A stretch of DNA of 52,271 bases, from positions 1 to 52,271 of the forward strand of contig CAJCJH010000011.1 of the NCBI GenBank assembly GCA_903970615.1. The letters are read 5' to 3'. How positions within the stretch are numbered: position 1 is the stretch's first letter; every line of letters begins with the position of its first letter. Source of the stretch: Rhodospirillales bacterium. GTDB lineage: Bacteria; Pseudomonadota; Gammaproteobacteria; Nevskiales; Nevskiaceae. This document shows, one piece after another, positions 1 through 8,678 of this stretch. The position numbers and the translations under genes were made by a program. A model generated the notes under the pieces. The model was not told where the DNA came from, did not search any database, and saw only the letters and a list, made by a program, of their open reading frames with translations.

Positions 1-1
1 C

Positions 2-475
2 CCCGCGCTGATCGCATGGCTCGAAGCGGTCTGCGGCGAGCGTTTGCAGTTTTCGCCGGTCGACGATCCGCATGCCTATGCGCTGTATTTCTACACCGAG
101 CCCGGCGATCACATCGGCTGGCATTACGACACTTCGTACTATCAAGGTCGGCGCTATACGGTGCTGCTCGGCGTGCTCGATCAATCGTCCGCCAAACTGC
201 AATATCGCCTGCACACACGGCCTTCCACACACACACAGGGTCGCGCGCCGGTCGATGGCGAAATCGCACTCAAGCCCGGTGCGCTGGTGCTGTTCAATGG
301 CGACCAGCTGTATCACCGGATCACGCCGCTGGGTGTGGATGAAGAACGCATTGCGCTGACCTTCGAGTACGTCACCGATCCGCGGATGACGCCTTGGCGC
401 CGCCTGATCTCGAATCTGAAAGATTCGTTCGCGTATTTCGGATTCCGCCAGGTTTTCCGCAAGAGCCGCGTCTGA
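2..475 (+). CDS. 2OG-Fe(II) oxygenase family protein, 5'-truncated by window edge
   Basis: The frame is open from base 2, so the gene begins upstream; the first possible start inside the window (TTG at 44) would cut into the fold and is not credible. The visible 157 residues show the double-stranded beta-helix signature of 2-oxoglutarate/Fe(II) dioxygenases: an HxD pair (HYD, codons at 122-130), a distal His in YHRI (codon at 314) and a following Arg in ERIAL that would bind 2-oxoglutarate. It resembles prolyl-hydroxylase-like small oxygenases. Its stop is 2 nt before the next ATG, so it is probably cotranscribed with the AEP genes downstream, where it could hydroxylate an intermediate or product. 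The substrate is inference; the family is well supported. Confidence 0.7.
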   Translation, partial: PALIAWLEAVCGERLQFSPVDDPHAYALYFYTEPGDHIGWHYDTSYYQGRRYTVLLGVLDQSSAKLQYRLHTRPSTHTQGRAPVDGEIALKPGALVLFNGDQLYHRITPLGVDEERIALTFEYVTDPRMTPWRRLISNLKDSFAYFGFRQVFRKSRV

Positions 476-477
476 GT

Positions 478-1473
478 ATGAAGCGGTATGCCGCGATGGC
501 TTTTTTCGTAGGCGCCAGCGCGTTCATCGGCCTGATTGCGTACGAAGGTCTCGGCGCCTTGCTGACGGCGCTCGCCGCCGCCGGCTGGGGCTTGCTCGCC
601 GTTGCCGGTTTTCACCTGATTCCGCTGGCGGTGGATTCGCTTGGGCTGAGCGTGCTGCTGCAACGGCCGGTGCGTCCCGAGCGTGTGTTGCGCGCGCGCT
701 GGGTCGGCGAGTCGGTCAACAATCTGCTGCCGGTCGCACAGCTCGGCGGGCCGATGGTGATGGCGCGATTTCTCGTGCGCGGCGGTTGCGCGCCGGCCGA
801 CGCGGGCGCGGCGGTGATCGTCAGCACCACCCAGCAAATGTTGACGCAGGCGCTGTTCGCATTCGCTGGCATCGTGCTGCTGGCGCTGCATGCCAACGAT
901 CCGCGCTTGCTGTGGGCACTGCTGATCGGCAGCGCATTGTTCGGTCTGAACGCCTTCTGGTTTTATCGCTTGCAGCGTCGCGGTGGATTGTTCGTGCGGC
1001 TCGCGCGCCTGCTCAACAAGGTTTCGAGCGGCCGCGAATGGCTCGATTTCGGCGGCAGCGCCGAGGCGCTGGATCAAGCCGTGATCGCGGCTTATCAAAA
1101 GCCGCTGGCCGCGATAATGAGCTTTCTGTTGAATCTCGCGGGCTGGATCATCGGCACCGGCGAAGTCTGGCTGGCGCTGCAATTTCTCGGGCATCCGGTG
1201 TCGTTGGTCGATGCGCTGATGCTCGAAAGTCTCGGCCAGGCGATCCGCGGCATTGCCTTCGCCATTCCCGCCGCGCTCGGCGTGCAGGAAGGCGGCTACG
1301 TACTGCTCGGCAGTCTGATCGGCATTCCGGCGCCGATCGCGTTGGCGCTGTCGCTGACCAAGCGCGCACGCGATCTCGCGCTCGGCATTCCAGGCCTGAT
1401 TTATTGGCAGATTGCAGAAGGTCGCTGGCTGCGGCGCTCGCCTGTCACGCAGCTCAGCGTGCCGGAAAACTAG
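478..1473 (+). CDS. Lysylphosphatidylglycerol-synthase-TM / HpnL-like flippase-type membrane protein
   Basis: A 331-residue integral membrane protein with about eight hydrophobic segments. It carries features of the LPG-synthase membrane domain/UPF0104 family, including a central SVNNLLPVAQLGGP-type segment and a C-terminal AIPAALGVQEGGY segment before the last helix. Members of this family flip or handle lipid-linked substrates in the inner membrane (MprF flippase domain, HpnL in hopanoid transport). The ATG at 478 is chosen because it follows the preceding stop by 2 nt; an upstream in-frame start at 394 would lie inside the oxygenase gene. It sits between an oxygenase and the AEP genes, which suggests movement of a phosphonate-bearing lipid or its carrier. 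That role is inferred from position only. Confidence 0.7.
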   Translation: MKRYAAMAFFVGASAFIGLIAYEGLGALLTALAAAGWGLLAVAGFHLIPLAVDSLGLSVLLQRPVRPERVLRARWVGESVNNLLPVAQLGGPMVMARFLVRGGCAPADAGAAVIVSTTQQMLTQALFAFAGIVLLALHANDPRLLWALLIGSALFGLNAFWFYRLQRRGGLFVRLARLLNKVSSGREWLDFGGSAEALDQAVIAAYQKPLAAIMSFLLNLAGWIIGTGEVWLALQFLGHPVSLVDALMLESLGQAIRGIAFAIPAALGVQEGGYVLLGSLIGIPAPIALALSLTKRARDLALGIPGLIYWQIAEGRWLRRSPVTQLSVPEN

Positions 1474-1479
1474 AACGCC

Positions 1480-2223
1480 ATGCGCGCGATCCTTCTTGCA
1501 GCCGGCTACGGCCGCCGCCTCGGCCAGCTTGCGCCAAAGTGCCTGCTACAAATCGATGGCCGCAGTTTGCTGGAACGTCACCTGCGACTGCTGCACGCAG
1601 CGCGCATCGACGACATCGTCATCGCCACCGGTTACCAGCCAGCGCAGATTCATGCGGAAGTCGAACGTCTCGCCATCGGCGTTGAGCCGCGTTTTCTGCT
1701 GAATGCGCAGTATCAACTCGGCAGCGTGTTGACGGCGCATGTCTGCGCAACGGCGTTGTGCGAAGGTGGCGACGTGCTGCTGATGGATGCGGATGTGCTG
1801 TACGACCAGCGCATGCTCGAAGTGCTGGTGGCCGGCGCACAGGCCGACCGTCTGTTGCAGGATCGCGGCTTCACGCCCGGCGAGGAACCGGTGAAGCTAT
1901 GCACGCACAACGGCCATCCGGTGGAACTGCGCAAGCGCGTCGCCGAAGGCTTGCAGTTCGACGCGGTGGGCGAGTCGGTCGGCTTTTTCCGCTTCACCGA
2001 ACGCACTGCGCGAAGGTTCGCAGAGATCGTCAAAACCTATATCGATGGCGGCCGCTCCGATCAGCCGCACGAAGAAGCGGTGCGCGATCTGCTGCTGGAA
2101 AATCCGCAAAGATTCGAGGTTGTGGATGTCACCGGCATTCCGTGGATGGAGATCGATTTTCCCGCGGATGTGGTTCGCGCAAATAGCGAAATATTGCCGA
2201 AGCTGTTGCCATTGCCGGTTTGA
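1480..2223 (+). CDS. Sugar/alcohol-phosphate-type nucleotidyltransferase (LicC-like)
   Basis: The 247-residue protein opens with the NTP-transferase signature LAAGYGRRL (residues 5-13), followed by a PK-type lysine near residue 20. An LLMDAD segment supplies the metal-binding aspartates near residue 107. Such enzymes couple CTP or another NTP to a phosphorylated or phosphonate head group, as LicC does for phosphocholine. The gene starts 6 nt after the flippase-like gene and ends 37 nt before the PEP mutase, so it belongs to the same operon. It may activate AEP or a related acceptor, although a second nucleotidyltransferase domain occurs in the next protein. The nucleotide and acceptor cannot be read from sequence. 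Confidence 0.75.
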   Translation: MRAILLAAGYGRRLGQLAPKCLLQIDGRSLLERHLRLLHAARIDDIVIATGYQPAQIHAEVERLAIGVEPRFLLNAQYQLGSVLTAHVCATALCEGGDVLLMDADVLYDQRMLEVLVAGAQADRLLQDRGFTPGEEPVKLCTHNGHPVELRKRVAEGLQFDAVGESVGFFRFTERTARRFAEIVKTYIDGGRSDQPHEEAVRDLLLENPQRFEVVDVTGIPWMEIDFPADVVRANSEILPKLLPLPV

Positions 2224-2260
2224 AGCTGACGGAATTGTTCAGAGGTTTCAGGGGAATTTT

Positions 2261-3931
2261 ATGGAAATGAAAGTCAAGCAGTTTGGATTGAGCCGCGCGG
2301 CAAAACTGCGTGCCATGCTGAACAGCGCGCAGACCGAATTCATCATGGAAGCGCACAACGGAATTTCCGCGCGCATCGTCGAAGAGGCTGGTTTTGCGGG
2401 CATCTGGGCGTCGGGTCTGGCGATGTCGGCGCAGTTCGGCGTGCGCGACAACAACGAGGCGAGCTGGACGCAAGTGGTCGACATGCTCGAATTCATGACG
2501 GATGCTTCGAGTCTGCCGATCCTGCTCGATGGCGATACCGGCTACGGCAATTTCAACAACATGCGGCGGCTGGTGCGCAAGCTCGAACAGGGCGGCATCG
2601 CCGGTGTCTGCATCGAAGACAAGGTGTTTCCGAAGACCAACAGTTTCATCGATGGCGAGAAACAGGAGCTCGCCGATGTCGATGAGTTCAGCGGCAAGAT
2701 CAAGGCGGGCAAGGACACGCAGGTGGACGATAATTTCGTCATCGTCGCACGCGTTGAAGCCCTGATCGCCGGTTGGTCGATGGCGGAAGCGCTGCGGCGC
2801 GCGGAAGCGTATCGGCGCGCCGGTGCGGATGCGATCCTGATCCACTCGAAGCGCTCGAAGCCGGATGAAATCCTGCAATTCGCCAAGGAATGGGGCAATC
2901 GCAGCCCGCTGGTGATCGTGCCGACCAAGTATTACAGCACGCCGACCGATGTGTTCCGCCACGCCGGCATCAGCTTGGTGATCTGGGCGAATCACATGAT
3001 CCGCTCTGCGGTGCCGGCGATGCAGGCGGCGGCGCGCGAAGTGTTTGCGGCGCAGTCGCTGGTCGGCATCGAGGATCGCATTGCCAGTGTCAACGAGATT
3101 TTCCGTTTGCAGGGCGCCGAGGAATACAGCCAGGCCGAACGCATTTACGCCACGCGGCCGATGGCGCAGGCGATCGTGCTCGCCGCCAGCCGCGGCGACA
3201 ATCTCGATGCGGTGACGCAAGAACGGCCGAAGGTGATGCTGCCGGTGGCCGGTCAGCCTTTGCTGCGGCGCATGACGGATGCGTTCCGCAAACAGGGCGT
3301 GACCGAACTCACCGTCGTCGCCGGCTACAAGCCCGACGCGATCGATGTGCCCGGCGCGAAAGTGGTGGTCAACCGCGCGTATGAAACGACCGGCGAACTG
3401 GCCTCGCTGAGCTGCGCGCTGGATGCGCTCGGCGAAGACACCGTCATCACTTATGGCGATCTTTTATTCCGCCGTTACATCCTGCGCGACCTGCTCGAAG
3501 CGGATGCCGCGTTCACCATCGTCGTCGATTCCGCGCCGCTCACCTCGACTAGTTGCTGCGATCTCGCGTTCACCGATCTGGCGGATGATCGCAGCGTCTT
3601 CGGCCGTGATGTTTCGCTGAAATCGGTGATGCCCTGGCACGGCGGTGGTGCCGCGCCGGCGAGTGCTGCCGGCCGCTGGATCGGCATGCTGCGTGTGCGC
3701 GGCAGCGAGGCGCGCGCAACCTTGCTCGAAGTGCTCGAAAGCCTGCGCATGCGCGAAGACTTCTCCGCACTCGGCATGCCCGATCTGCTCAACGCACTGG
3801 TGCAGAGCGGCCAGCGAGTGAAGGTACTTTATGTGCATGGCCACTGGCTCGATGTGAACGATCACGAAGGCCTCGCCCGCGCCGGTGATTTCGTTCATTC
3901 GGAGGCCGCGCTCGGCAGTCCGCGCGCATGA
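2261..3931 (+). CDS. pepM: Phosphoenolpyruvate mutase fused to nucleotidyltransferase domain
   Basis: This 556-residue two-domain protein isomerises PEP to phosphonopyruvate, the entry step of nearly all phosphonate biosynthesis. Residues 1-295 form the isocitrate-lyase-superfamily mutase: DGDTGYGN supplies the metal site, and the diagnostic motif EDK-x5-NS is at residues 119-128, which separates mutases from lyases. Residues 301-550 form a nucleotidyltransferase domain with LAASRGDNL and ERPKVMLPV in place of the usual LAAGxGxR. That variant is familiar from PEP-mutase fusions. PntC-type domains of this class attach CMP to AEP, so the fusion suggests activation of the product. The ATG at 2261 has AGGGGAA 4-6 nt upstream; a longer upstream frame is rejected because it runs through the previous gene. 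The stop overlaps the decarboxylase start (ATGA). Confidence 0.92.
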   Translation: MEMKVKQFGLSRAAKLRAMLNSAQTEFIMEAHNGISARIVEEAGFAGIWASGLAMSAQFGVRDNNEASWTQVVDMLEFMTDASSLPILLDGDTGYGNFNNMRRLVRKLEQGGIAGVCIEDKVFPKTNSFIDGEKQELADVDEFSGKIKAGKDTQVDDNFVIVARVEALIAGWSMAEALRRAEAYRRAGADAILIHSKRSKPDEILQFAKEWGNRSPLVIVPTKYYSTPTDVFRHAGISLVIWANHMIRSAVPAMQAAAREVFAAQSLVGIEDRIASVNEIFRLQGAEEYSQAERIYATRPMAQAIVLAASRGDNLDAVTQERPKVMLPVAGQPLLRRMTDAFRKQGVTELTVVAGYKPDAIDVPGAKVVVNRAYETTGELASLSCALDALGEDTVITYGDLLFRRYILRDLLEADAAFTIVVDSAPLTSTSCCDLAFTDLADDRSVFGRDVSLKSVMPWHGGGAAPASAAGRWIGMLRVRGSEARATLLEVLESLRMREDFSALGMPDLLNALVQSGQRVKVLYVHGHWLDVNDHEGLARAGDFVHSEAALGSPRA

Positions 3932-5169
3932 TCGCAGCGGCGAGTTTCGTCGAGGCTGCACGCGCCCGCGGCTTTTCGTTTTACGCCGGCGTGCCGTGCT
4001 CGTTCCTGACGCCGTTCATCAACTATGTGATCCAGGATTCAAGCCTGCGCTATCTGTCCTGCGCCAACGAAGGCGATGCGGTTTCGGTGATCGCCGGTGC
4101 GGCGATCGCCGGCCAGCGCGGCATTACGATGATGCAGAACTCCGGCCTTGGCAACGCGGTGAGTCCGCTGACGTCACTGACGTGGACGTTCCGTTTGCCG
4201 CAACTCTTGATCGTCACCTGGCGCGCGCAGCCGGGTGTCAGCGATGAACCGCAACATCAATTGATGGGGCCGATCACGCCGCGCATGCTGGAGACGATGG
4301 AGATTCCCTGGGAACTGTTTCCGCAGCAGGAAGCCGACATCGCCGCCGCACTCGATCGCGCCGTTGCGCACATGGATGCCACCGGCCGGCCGTATTGCCT
4401 GTTGATGCAGAAAGGCACTGTCGCCGATTTCCCGCTGCAAGGCTCGGGTGCGCCGGTGCCGCGTGCGCAAGGCCGGGTGGTCGTGGATGCCAATGAAATC
4501 AGGCCGCCAAACCGGGTCACGCGCGCCGAGGCGTTGCAGAAGCTGATCGCGCTGACTCCCGAACACAACAGCGTGGTGCTGGCGACCACCGGCTTCAGCG
4601 GCCGCGAGCTGTACGCCATCGCCGACCGGCCTAATCAGCTTTACATGGTCGGCTCGATGGGCTGCGTCGCCGGCCTGGCGCTGGGTCTGGCGCTGGCGCG
4701 GCCCGATCTGCGCGTGGTTGCCGTCGATGGCGATGGCGCGGCACTGATGCGCATGGGGCTGTTCGCCACTATCGGCACCTATGGTCCTGCCAATCTGTAT
4801 CACTTGCTGCTGGATAACGGCGTACACGATTCCACCGGTGGACAGGCCACCGTCTCCGCCGGCGTTTCATTCGCTGCGATCGCTGCGGCTTGCGGCTACC
4901 CGCTGGCCTTTTCATCGAGCACGCTTGATGTGATCGATCGCCTCCTGGTCGATGACGAAATCCGCGGACCACGCTTCGCGCATCTGCGCACACGGCCGGG
5001 CGCGCGCGAAAACCTGCCGCGGCCGGTGGTAACGCCGGAGCAGGTGAAGCTGCGTCTGGCCAGACAGATTGGCCCGAAGATCGCCCGGCAGATTGCCCCA
5101 CAAATTGCCCCGCAAATTATTGGGCAGACCGATCCGCAGATCCGCGCGCAAAATCAGGCTCCGGAATGA
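3928..5169 (+). CDS. aepY: Phosphonopyruvate decarboxylase
   Basis: A thiamine-diphosphate enzyme of 413 residues that decarboxylates phosphonopyruvate to phosphonoacetaldehyde, pulling the unfavourable mutase equilibrium forward. The N-terminal half carries the cofactor-activating glutamate in ANEGDAV. The C-terminal half has the ThDP/Mg motif GDGAALM near residue 267, ending in [10 protein letters not shown], typical of Ppd/AepY and the related sulfopyruvate decarboxylases. It overlaps the PEP mutase by 4 nt upstream and the transaminase by 4 nt downstream, consistent with translational coupling. An oddity is the C-terminal tail from about residue 376, a low-complexity run of short units such as [11 protein letters not shown] built from an imperfect DNA repeat, which lies beyond the expected end of the fold. 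Confidence 0.9.
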   Translation: MIAAASFVEAARARGFSFYAGVPCSFLTPFINYVIQDSSLRYLSCANEGDAVSVIAGAAIAGQRGITMMQNSGLGNAVSPLTSLTWTFRLPQLLIVTWRAQPGVSDEPQHQLMGPITPRMLETMEIPWELFPQQEADIAAALDRAVAHMDATGRPYCLLMQKGTVADFPLQGSGAPVPRAQGRVVVDANEIRPPNRVTRAEALQKLIALTPEHNSVVLATTGFSGRELYAIADRPNQLYMVGSMGCVAGLALGLALARPDLRVVAVDGDGAALMRMGLFATIGTYGPANLYHLLLDNGVHDSTGGQATVSAGVSFAAIAAACGYPLAFSSSTLDVIDRLLVDDEIRGPRFAHLRTRPGARENLPRPVVTPEQVKLRLARQIGPKIARQIAPQIAPQIIGQTDPQIRAQNQAPE

Positions 5170-6248
5170 ATCGCCCCTTGCTGCTGAATCCCGGACCGGT
5201 CACGCTGAGCGCGCGCGTGCGCGAAAGTCTGCTGCTGCCGGACTTGTGTCACCGCGAGCCCGAGTTCTTCGATCTGCAGGATGAAATCCGCGAGCGCCTG
5301 CTGAGCGTCTACGATCTCGATCCCGAGGTGTGGGCGGCGGTGCTGCTCACCGGTTCCGGTACCGCCGCCGTCGAAGCGATGATCTCCAGCCTGGTGCCAG
5401 ACACTTGCCGCCTGCTGGTGATCGAGAATGGCGTCTACGGCGAGCGCATCACGCGCATCGCGCAGATTCATCGCATCGCGGTGGAAACGCTTGCGCACGA
5501 CTGGCTTGACGAGATCGATCTGCAACGTCTGCAACAGCGCCTGCAACAACAGCCTGCAATCACGCATGTCGCCGCGGTGCATCACGAAACCACCACCGGC
5601 CGCCTGAACAATCTCGCCGCCATTGCCGAGCTGTGCGCGCAGTATGACGTCAGCCTGCTGGCCGATACCGTCAGCAGTTTCGGCGCCGAATACATCGACT
5701 TCGCCCCGGCCATCGGCGCGGTTGCCGCCACCGCCAACAAGTGTCTGCATGGCGTGCCGGGCGCGGCTTTCGTCATCGTCCGCCGCGCGCTGTTGAACCA
5801 CGCGGCAAGCCGCACACTGTATCTCGACCTCGCTGGCTGGTGCCGCGAGCAGGACAAGCGCAGCACGCCGTTCACGCCGTCCGTGCAGGCCTGCTTCGGG
5901 CTACGCGAAGCGCTGCGCGAGTTTGCCGATGAAGGCGGCTTGCAGCAGCGTCACCAGTATTACTCGTCGCTGGCCGCGCAGCTGGCGGAGGGACTTGCTG
6001 CGCTCGGCATCGAACCGTTGATCGCATCCGCGCAGTCGTCGGTCGTGCTGCGGGCCTACCATCTGCCGGGCATTGGCTACGATCGATTGCACGATGGCTT
6101 GAAGTCGCAGGGCTTCATCATCTATGCCGGCCAGGGTGCCTTGTCGCGGCAGCTGTTCCGGGTGTCGACGATGGGCGCAGTGCAGGCGCAAGACATCACC
6201 CGGCTGCTTGCGGCCACCGCGGATCTGGTTGTAGATGTGAGGGCTTGA
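5166..6248 (+). CDS. phnW: 2-aminoethylphosphonate-pyruvate transaminase
   Basis: A fold-type I PLP aminotransferase of 360 residues that interconverts phosphonoacetaldehyde and 2-aminoethylphosphonate. The start LLLNPGPVTLS and the segment CHREPEF match PhnW/AepZ proteins. SGTAAVEAM is the phosphate-cup region, ADTVSSFGAE carries the PLP aspartate, and NKCLHGVPG contains the Schiff-base lysine at about residue 192. PhnW is better known for catabolism, but no phosphonatase (phnX) or phnY/phnA follows, and the gene overlaps aepY by 4 nt. It therefore most likely works here in the biosynthetic direction, completing PEP to phosphonopyruvate to phosphonoacetaldehyde to AEP. Confidence 0.9.
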   Translation: MNRPLLLNPGPVTLSARVRESLLLPDLCHREPEFFDLQDEIRERLLSVYDLDPEVWAAVLLTGSGTAAVEAMISSLVPDTCRLLVIENGVYGERITRIAQIHRIAVETLAHDWLDEIDLQRLQQRLQQQPAITHVAAVHHETTTGRLNNLAAIAELCAQYDVSLLADTVSSFGAEYIDFAPAIGAVAATANKCLHGVPGAAFVIVRRALLNHAASRTLYLDLAGWCREQDKRSTPFTPSVQACFGLREALREFADEGGLQQRHQYYSSLAAQLAEGLAALGIEPLIASAQSSVVLRAYHLPGIGYDRLHDGLKSQGFIIYAGQGALSRQLFRVSTMGAVQAQDITRLLAATADLVVDVRA

Positions 6249-6259
6249 GAGGAGTTCCA

Positions 6260-6316
6260 ATGTGGCTTGCCGATGAACTCGACCGCGCGATCCACAGTCA
6301 GAAAAAAGTCCTTTGA
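6260..6316 (+). CDS. Possible 18-residue small ORF after phnW
   Basis: Eleven bases after the phnW stop, an AGGAG ribosome-binding site stands 6 nt before an ATG that opens a frame of 18 codons (MWLADELDRAIHSQKKVL). The strong site on such a short frame could mean a real microprotein, a coupling leader for the MipA-like gene downstream, or the decayed start of a lost last gene of the phosphonate operon. I recognise no family. The call rests only on the ribosome-binding site and position. Confidence 0.3.
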   Translation: MWLADELDRAIHSQKKVL

Positions 6317-6338
6317 AGGAGTGGAATAGGCGAAGTCC

Positions 6339-7199
6339 ATGCACCTGTGCCCAGCGACCCGAGCTTCAATACGTTCAACTCGCCTACCCGCAATCGCCGC
6401 AGTGCTGGCATTCGCCGGCGTCCACACTGCGTACGCCGAAACGCCGAACGCCCTGCCGGAATGGTATTACTCGCAAGGCCATCTGCTCGAAGAGCACATG
6501 CGCGAAGGCGAAGCGCCGAAGTGGACCCGCGTCGTCGGCCTGTCTGCCGAGGAAACCACCAAATACGAAGGCGGCAACGCCTACCAGACTTCCGGCGGCC
6601 CGAGCTTCGATGTCCGCTATCGTGACCTTGCCTTCGCTTCCACTGGCGAAGGCTTGGGTGTGAACCTGCTGCACGACAAGAATTATCGCGCAGGCCTTGC
6701 GCTCACTTACGATCTCGGCCGCAACAATCACGACGATCATCACCTCGGCGGTACCGGCAACTTGAGCATCGCGCCGGAAGTGCGTGGCTTCGCCGAGTAC
6801 CTGCTGTTTCCGGTGACGTTCCGCGTCGATGTGCGAACGCTGTTCGGCGGGCAGGGCGGCTGGGTCGGCGATATCAGTCTGTATTCGCCGCTCGCCGGTT
6901 CCAAGCAATACTTCGTCTTCGCCGGCCCTTCGCTGACCTTCGCCAATGCCACCAATCAAAGGCATTACTACGGTATCGACGAAACGCAATCGCTCAACTC
7001 GGGCTATCCGGTACACCCGGTCGGCAGCGGTTTGCGCAGCGCCAGCTTCGGTATCAGCGCCGGCTATTTCCTCACCGACCACTGGCTCGTCACCGGCATG
7101 CTCGCGGCCGAACAACTGCTCGGCGGCGCCGGGCACAGCCCGCTGGTGCAGGAGCAAGGCCAGATGGTGGCGACGTTTACTGTGGCCTATCGCTGGTAG
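6339..7199 (+). CDS. MipA/OmpV family outer-membrane protein
   Basis: A 286-residue exported protein with an Ala-rich signal peptide, probably cleaved after AYA near residue 33. The rest alternates amphipathic strands (FDVRYRDLAF, AGLALTYDLG, SFGISAGYFLT) and ends in the aromatic AYRW expected of a beta-barrel recognised by the BAM machinery. The pattern fits the MltA-interacting MipA/OmpV family, whose members form outer-membrane barrels linked to murein hydrolase complexes or osmotic responses. The ATG at 6339 has its nearest GGAG about 18 nt away, so the exact start is uncertain. It lies 90 nt after phnW and need not be functionally tied to it. Confidence 0.72.
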   Translation: MHLCPATRASIRSTRLPAIAAVLAFAGVHTAYAETPNALPEWYYSQGHLLEEHMREGEAPKWTRVVGLSAEETTKYEGGNAYQTSGGPSFDVRYRDLAFASTGEGLGVNLLHDKNYRAGLALTYDLGRNNHDDHHLGGTGNLSIAPEVRGFAEYLLFPVTFRVDVRTLFGGQGGWVGDISLYSPLAGSKQYFVFAGPSLTFANATNQRHYYGIDETQSLNSGYPVHPVGSGLRSASFGISAGYFLTDHWLVTGMLAAEQLLGGAGHSPLVQEQGQMVATFTVAYRW

Positions 7200-7290
7200 T
7201 CAAAGCCCGATCGTTCACTGCAAGCCGCCCGAGATACCCGCAGCCGCGAGCCGAGCAGTCAAGCATCCAGCCGCGTTGCCGCATCCCAAG

Positions 7291-8184
7291 CTACTGCGCC
7301 GCAACCCCGGTACCCACCTTGCGCTGAATGAAATCGACGATGTGCGCCATCACATCCGACTGCCCCTGGAGGCGCGTCGCGGTGGTGATGATGATCTTGA
7401 TATGGCTCATCTTCGGATACACCACCTTCTCCACCGGGCCGTTCAGCGCCTTGATCTTCGCGTAGAGATTGTTGGTGTTCTTGACGAACACGATGTCGTC
7501 ATTCTCACCTGCCATCAACAGCATCGGCGGATTGCGGCCATCCACATAGTTGATCGGTTGCGAGGATTCCAAAGGCCGCGCCGGAGCGAAAATCTCATCC
7601 AGCAGCGGGTCCGTCAGCGGCAGGAAATCGTAAGGCCCGGCCAGCCCGATCATCGCCTTGATCCAGCTGCGCTCGCCGCCGGCCTGCTGTAAATAGCTCG
7701 GGTTCAGCGTCAGCATCGCCGCGTTGTACGCACCCGCGGAATGGCCCAGCAGCACCAGCTTGTCCGCATCGCCGCCGTAGTCGCCCGCATGCGCATGCGT
7801 CCACACTACCGCCTTCGCGTTGTCCTCGATGAACGCCGGGTAACGCACGTTCGGATACAGCCGGTAATCCGGAATCAGCACCACATAGCCCCTCGCCGCC
7901 AGCGCCTCGCCGATGAACTTGTACTCGTCCTTGGTGTAGGTGCGCTTCACCTCCCAGCTGCCGCCGTACAGGAACACCACCACCGGCGCCTGCCGCGCAT
8001 GGGCCGGCCTATACACATCCAGCCGCAGATCGCCCGCATCGAAGGGGATGTTCTGAAGCCGCCGGTAGTCCGAAGCCGGCGTGATCGCATTGAGCACATC
8101 GATCGCGCTGCATCCCCCCAGCCCGAGGAGCAATGCCAGCAGCAGCAAAGGCGCAAGCGCCCGGTGTATCGCATTCATCGCCAT
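7291..8184 (-). CDS. Lipoprotein alpha/beta-hydrolase (carboxylesterase, BD-FAE/HSL-like)
   Basis: A 297-residue serine hydrolase with a lipoprotein signal (LLGLGGC lipobox near residue 25), so it is probably membrane-anchored facing the periplasm. The oxyanion-hole motif is YGGSW instead of HGGxW. The nucleophile elbow is GHSAG, the acid is probably the Asp in GENDDIV, and the catalytic His is in MSHIK. This arrangement matches prolyl-oligopeptidase-like esterases such as BD-FAE and acetylxylan or carboxyl esterases. It stands alone, convergent with the MipA-like gene. The natural ester substrate cannot be deduced. Confidence 0.82.
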   Translation of the reverse strand: MAMNAIHRALAPLLLLALLLGLGGCSAIDVLNAITPASDYRRLQNIPFDAGDLRLDVYRPAHARQAPVVVFLYGGSWEVKRTYTKDEYKFIGEALAARGYVVLIPDYRLYPNVRYPAFIEDNAKAVVWTHAHAGDYGGDADKLVLLGHSAGAYNAAMLTLNPSYLQQAGGERSWIKAMIGLAGPYDFLPLTDPLLDEIFAPARPLESSQPINYVDGRNPPMLLMAGENDDIVFVKNTNNLYAKIKALNGPVEKVVYPKMSHIKIIITTATRLQGQSDVMAHIVDFIQRKVGTGVAAQ

Positions 8185-8678
8185 TCAAACGCCGATAGTC
8201 AAAGGAAAAGGCCCCGCGCCAGCGCCGGCAAACCCGGCAGACACCGCCGCCGGGATGCCGCCGCCTGGATCGCAGAGGACGCCGACCATGCTAGCAGGCG
8301 CCCTTGATGGACCGGTCATTTCGCCGCAAGTCCACTCCGGCATTGCCCGCGATCCGCATGCAGCTCCCGAGCAATGTCCCGGACGCTGTGATCCTGTCGG
8401 GCCGATATATTGATCTCCATGATCCCCTCTTTGCCGAGCATGGCGCTCCAGAAAAAGGCCAAGACCACGAGACGGGCAACTCCGAGTTGCTGCTCCGGTC
8501 AGAGGTTCTGCCATTCAAGCTTGGCGCCCACCGGTTCCTCGCCAAGAACTCAACCATCACTCTTATGGATTGCAGGAATTCCGCAATCCGGTCTTAACGG
8601 ATTTGCCATCTGCCGCGGGTAGCCTGCCGCTCAAATGAACGTCAATCGTTCCGGGCATACGGGTTATCTCTCATCAGA
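8185..8678. other. Gene-poor stretch with decayed insertion-sequence DNA
   Basis: About 490 nt separate the esterase from the aminotransferase. No frame here looks like an intact gene. The middle contains a short minus-strand fragment resembling the start of an IS21-type transposase (annotated separately), so part of the stretch is probably insertion-sequence residue. The last 80-90 nt presumably hold the promoter of the aminotransferase operon, but I see no convincing -35/-10 pair. I could not find insertion-sequence terminal repeats or a target duplication by eye. Confidence 0.5.
8316..8420 (-). pseudogene. Fragment of IS21-type istA transposase N-terminus
   Basis: Read on the minus strand, an ATG at 8420 preceded by AGAGGGG opens a 34-codon frame beginning MEINISARQ. 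It contains SVRDIARELHADRGQCR, which closely resembles the helix-turn-helix start of IS21 IstA proteins (typically ...SxRxIARELGVSRNTVR). It stops at 8316, just after the helix-turn-helix, so nearly all of the roughly 500-residue transposase is missing. No istB is nearby. The resemblance is short, so this is a tentative relic. Confidence 0.42.

Noticed and set aside
313-1194. Long minus-strand open frame opposite the flippase-like gene
   Set aside because: It mirrors the codon pattern of the plus-strand gene, is rich in Gln/Arg/Ala without any recognisable motif, and has no ribosome-binding site.
2261-3931. A second methylisocitrate lyase instead of PEP mutase
   Set aside because: It has the mutase motif EDK-x5-NS, not the KRCGH loop seen in prpB, and is linked to aepY and phnW.
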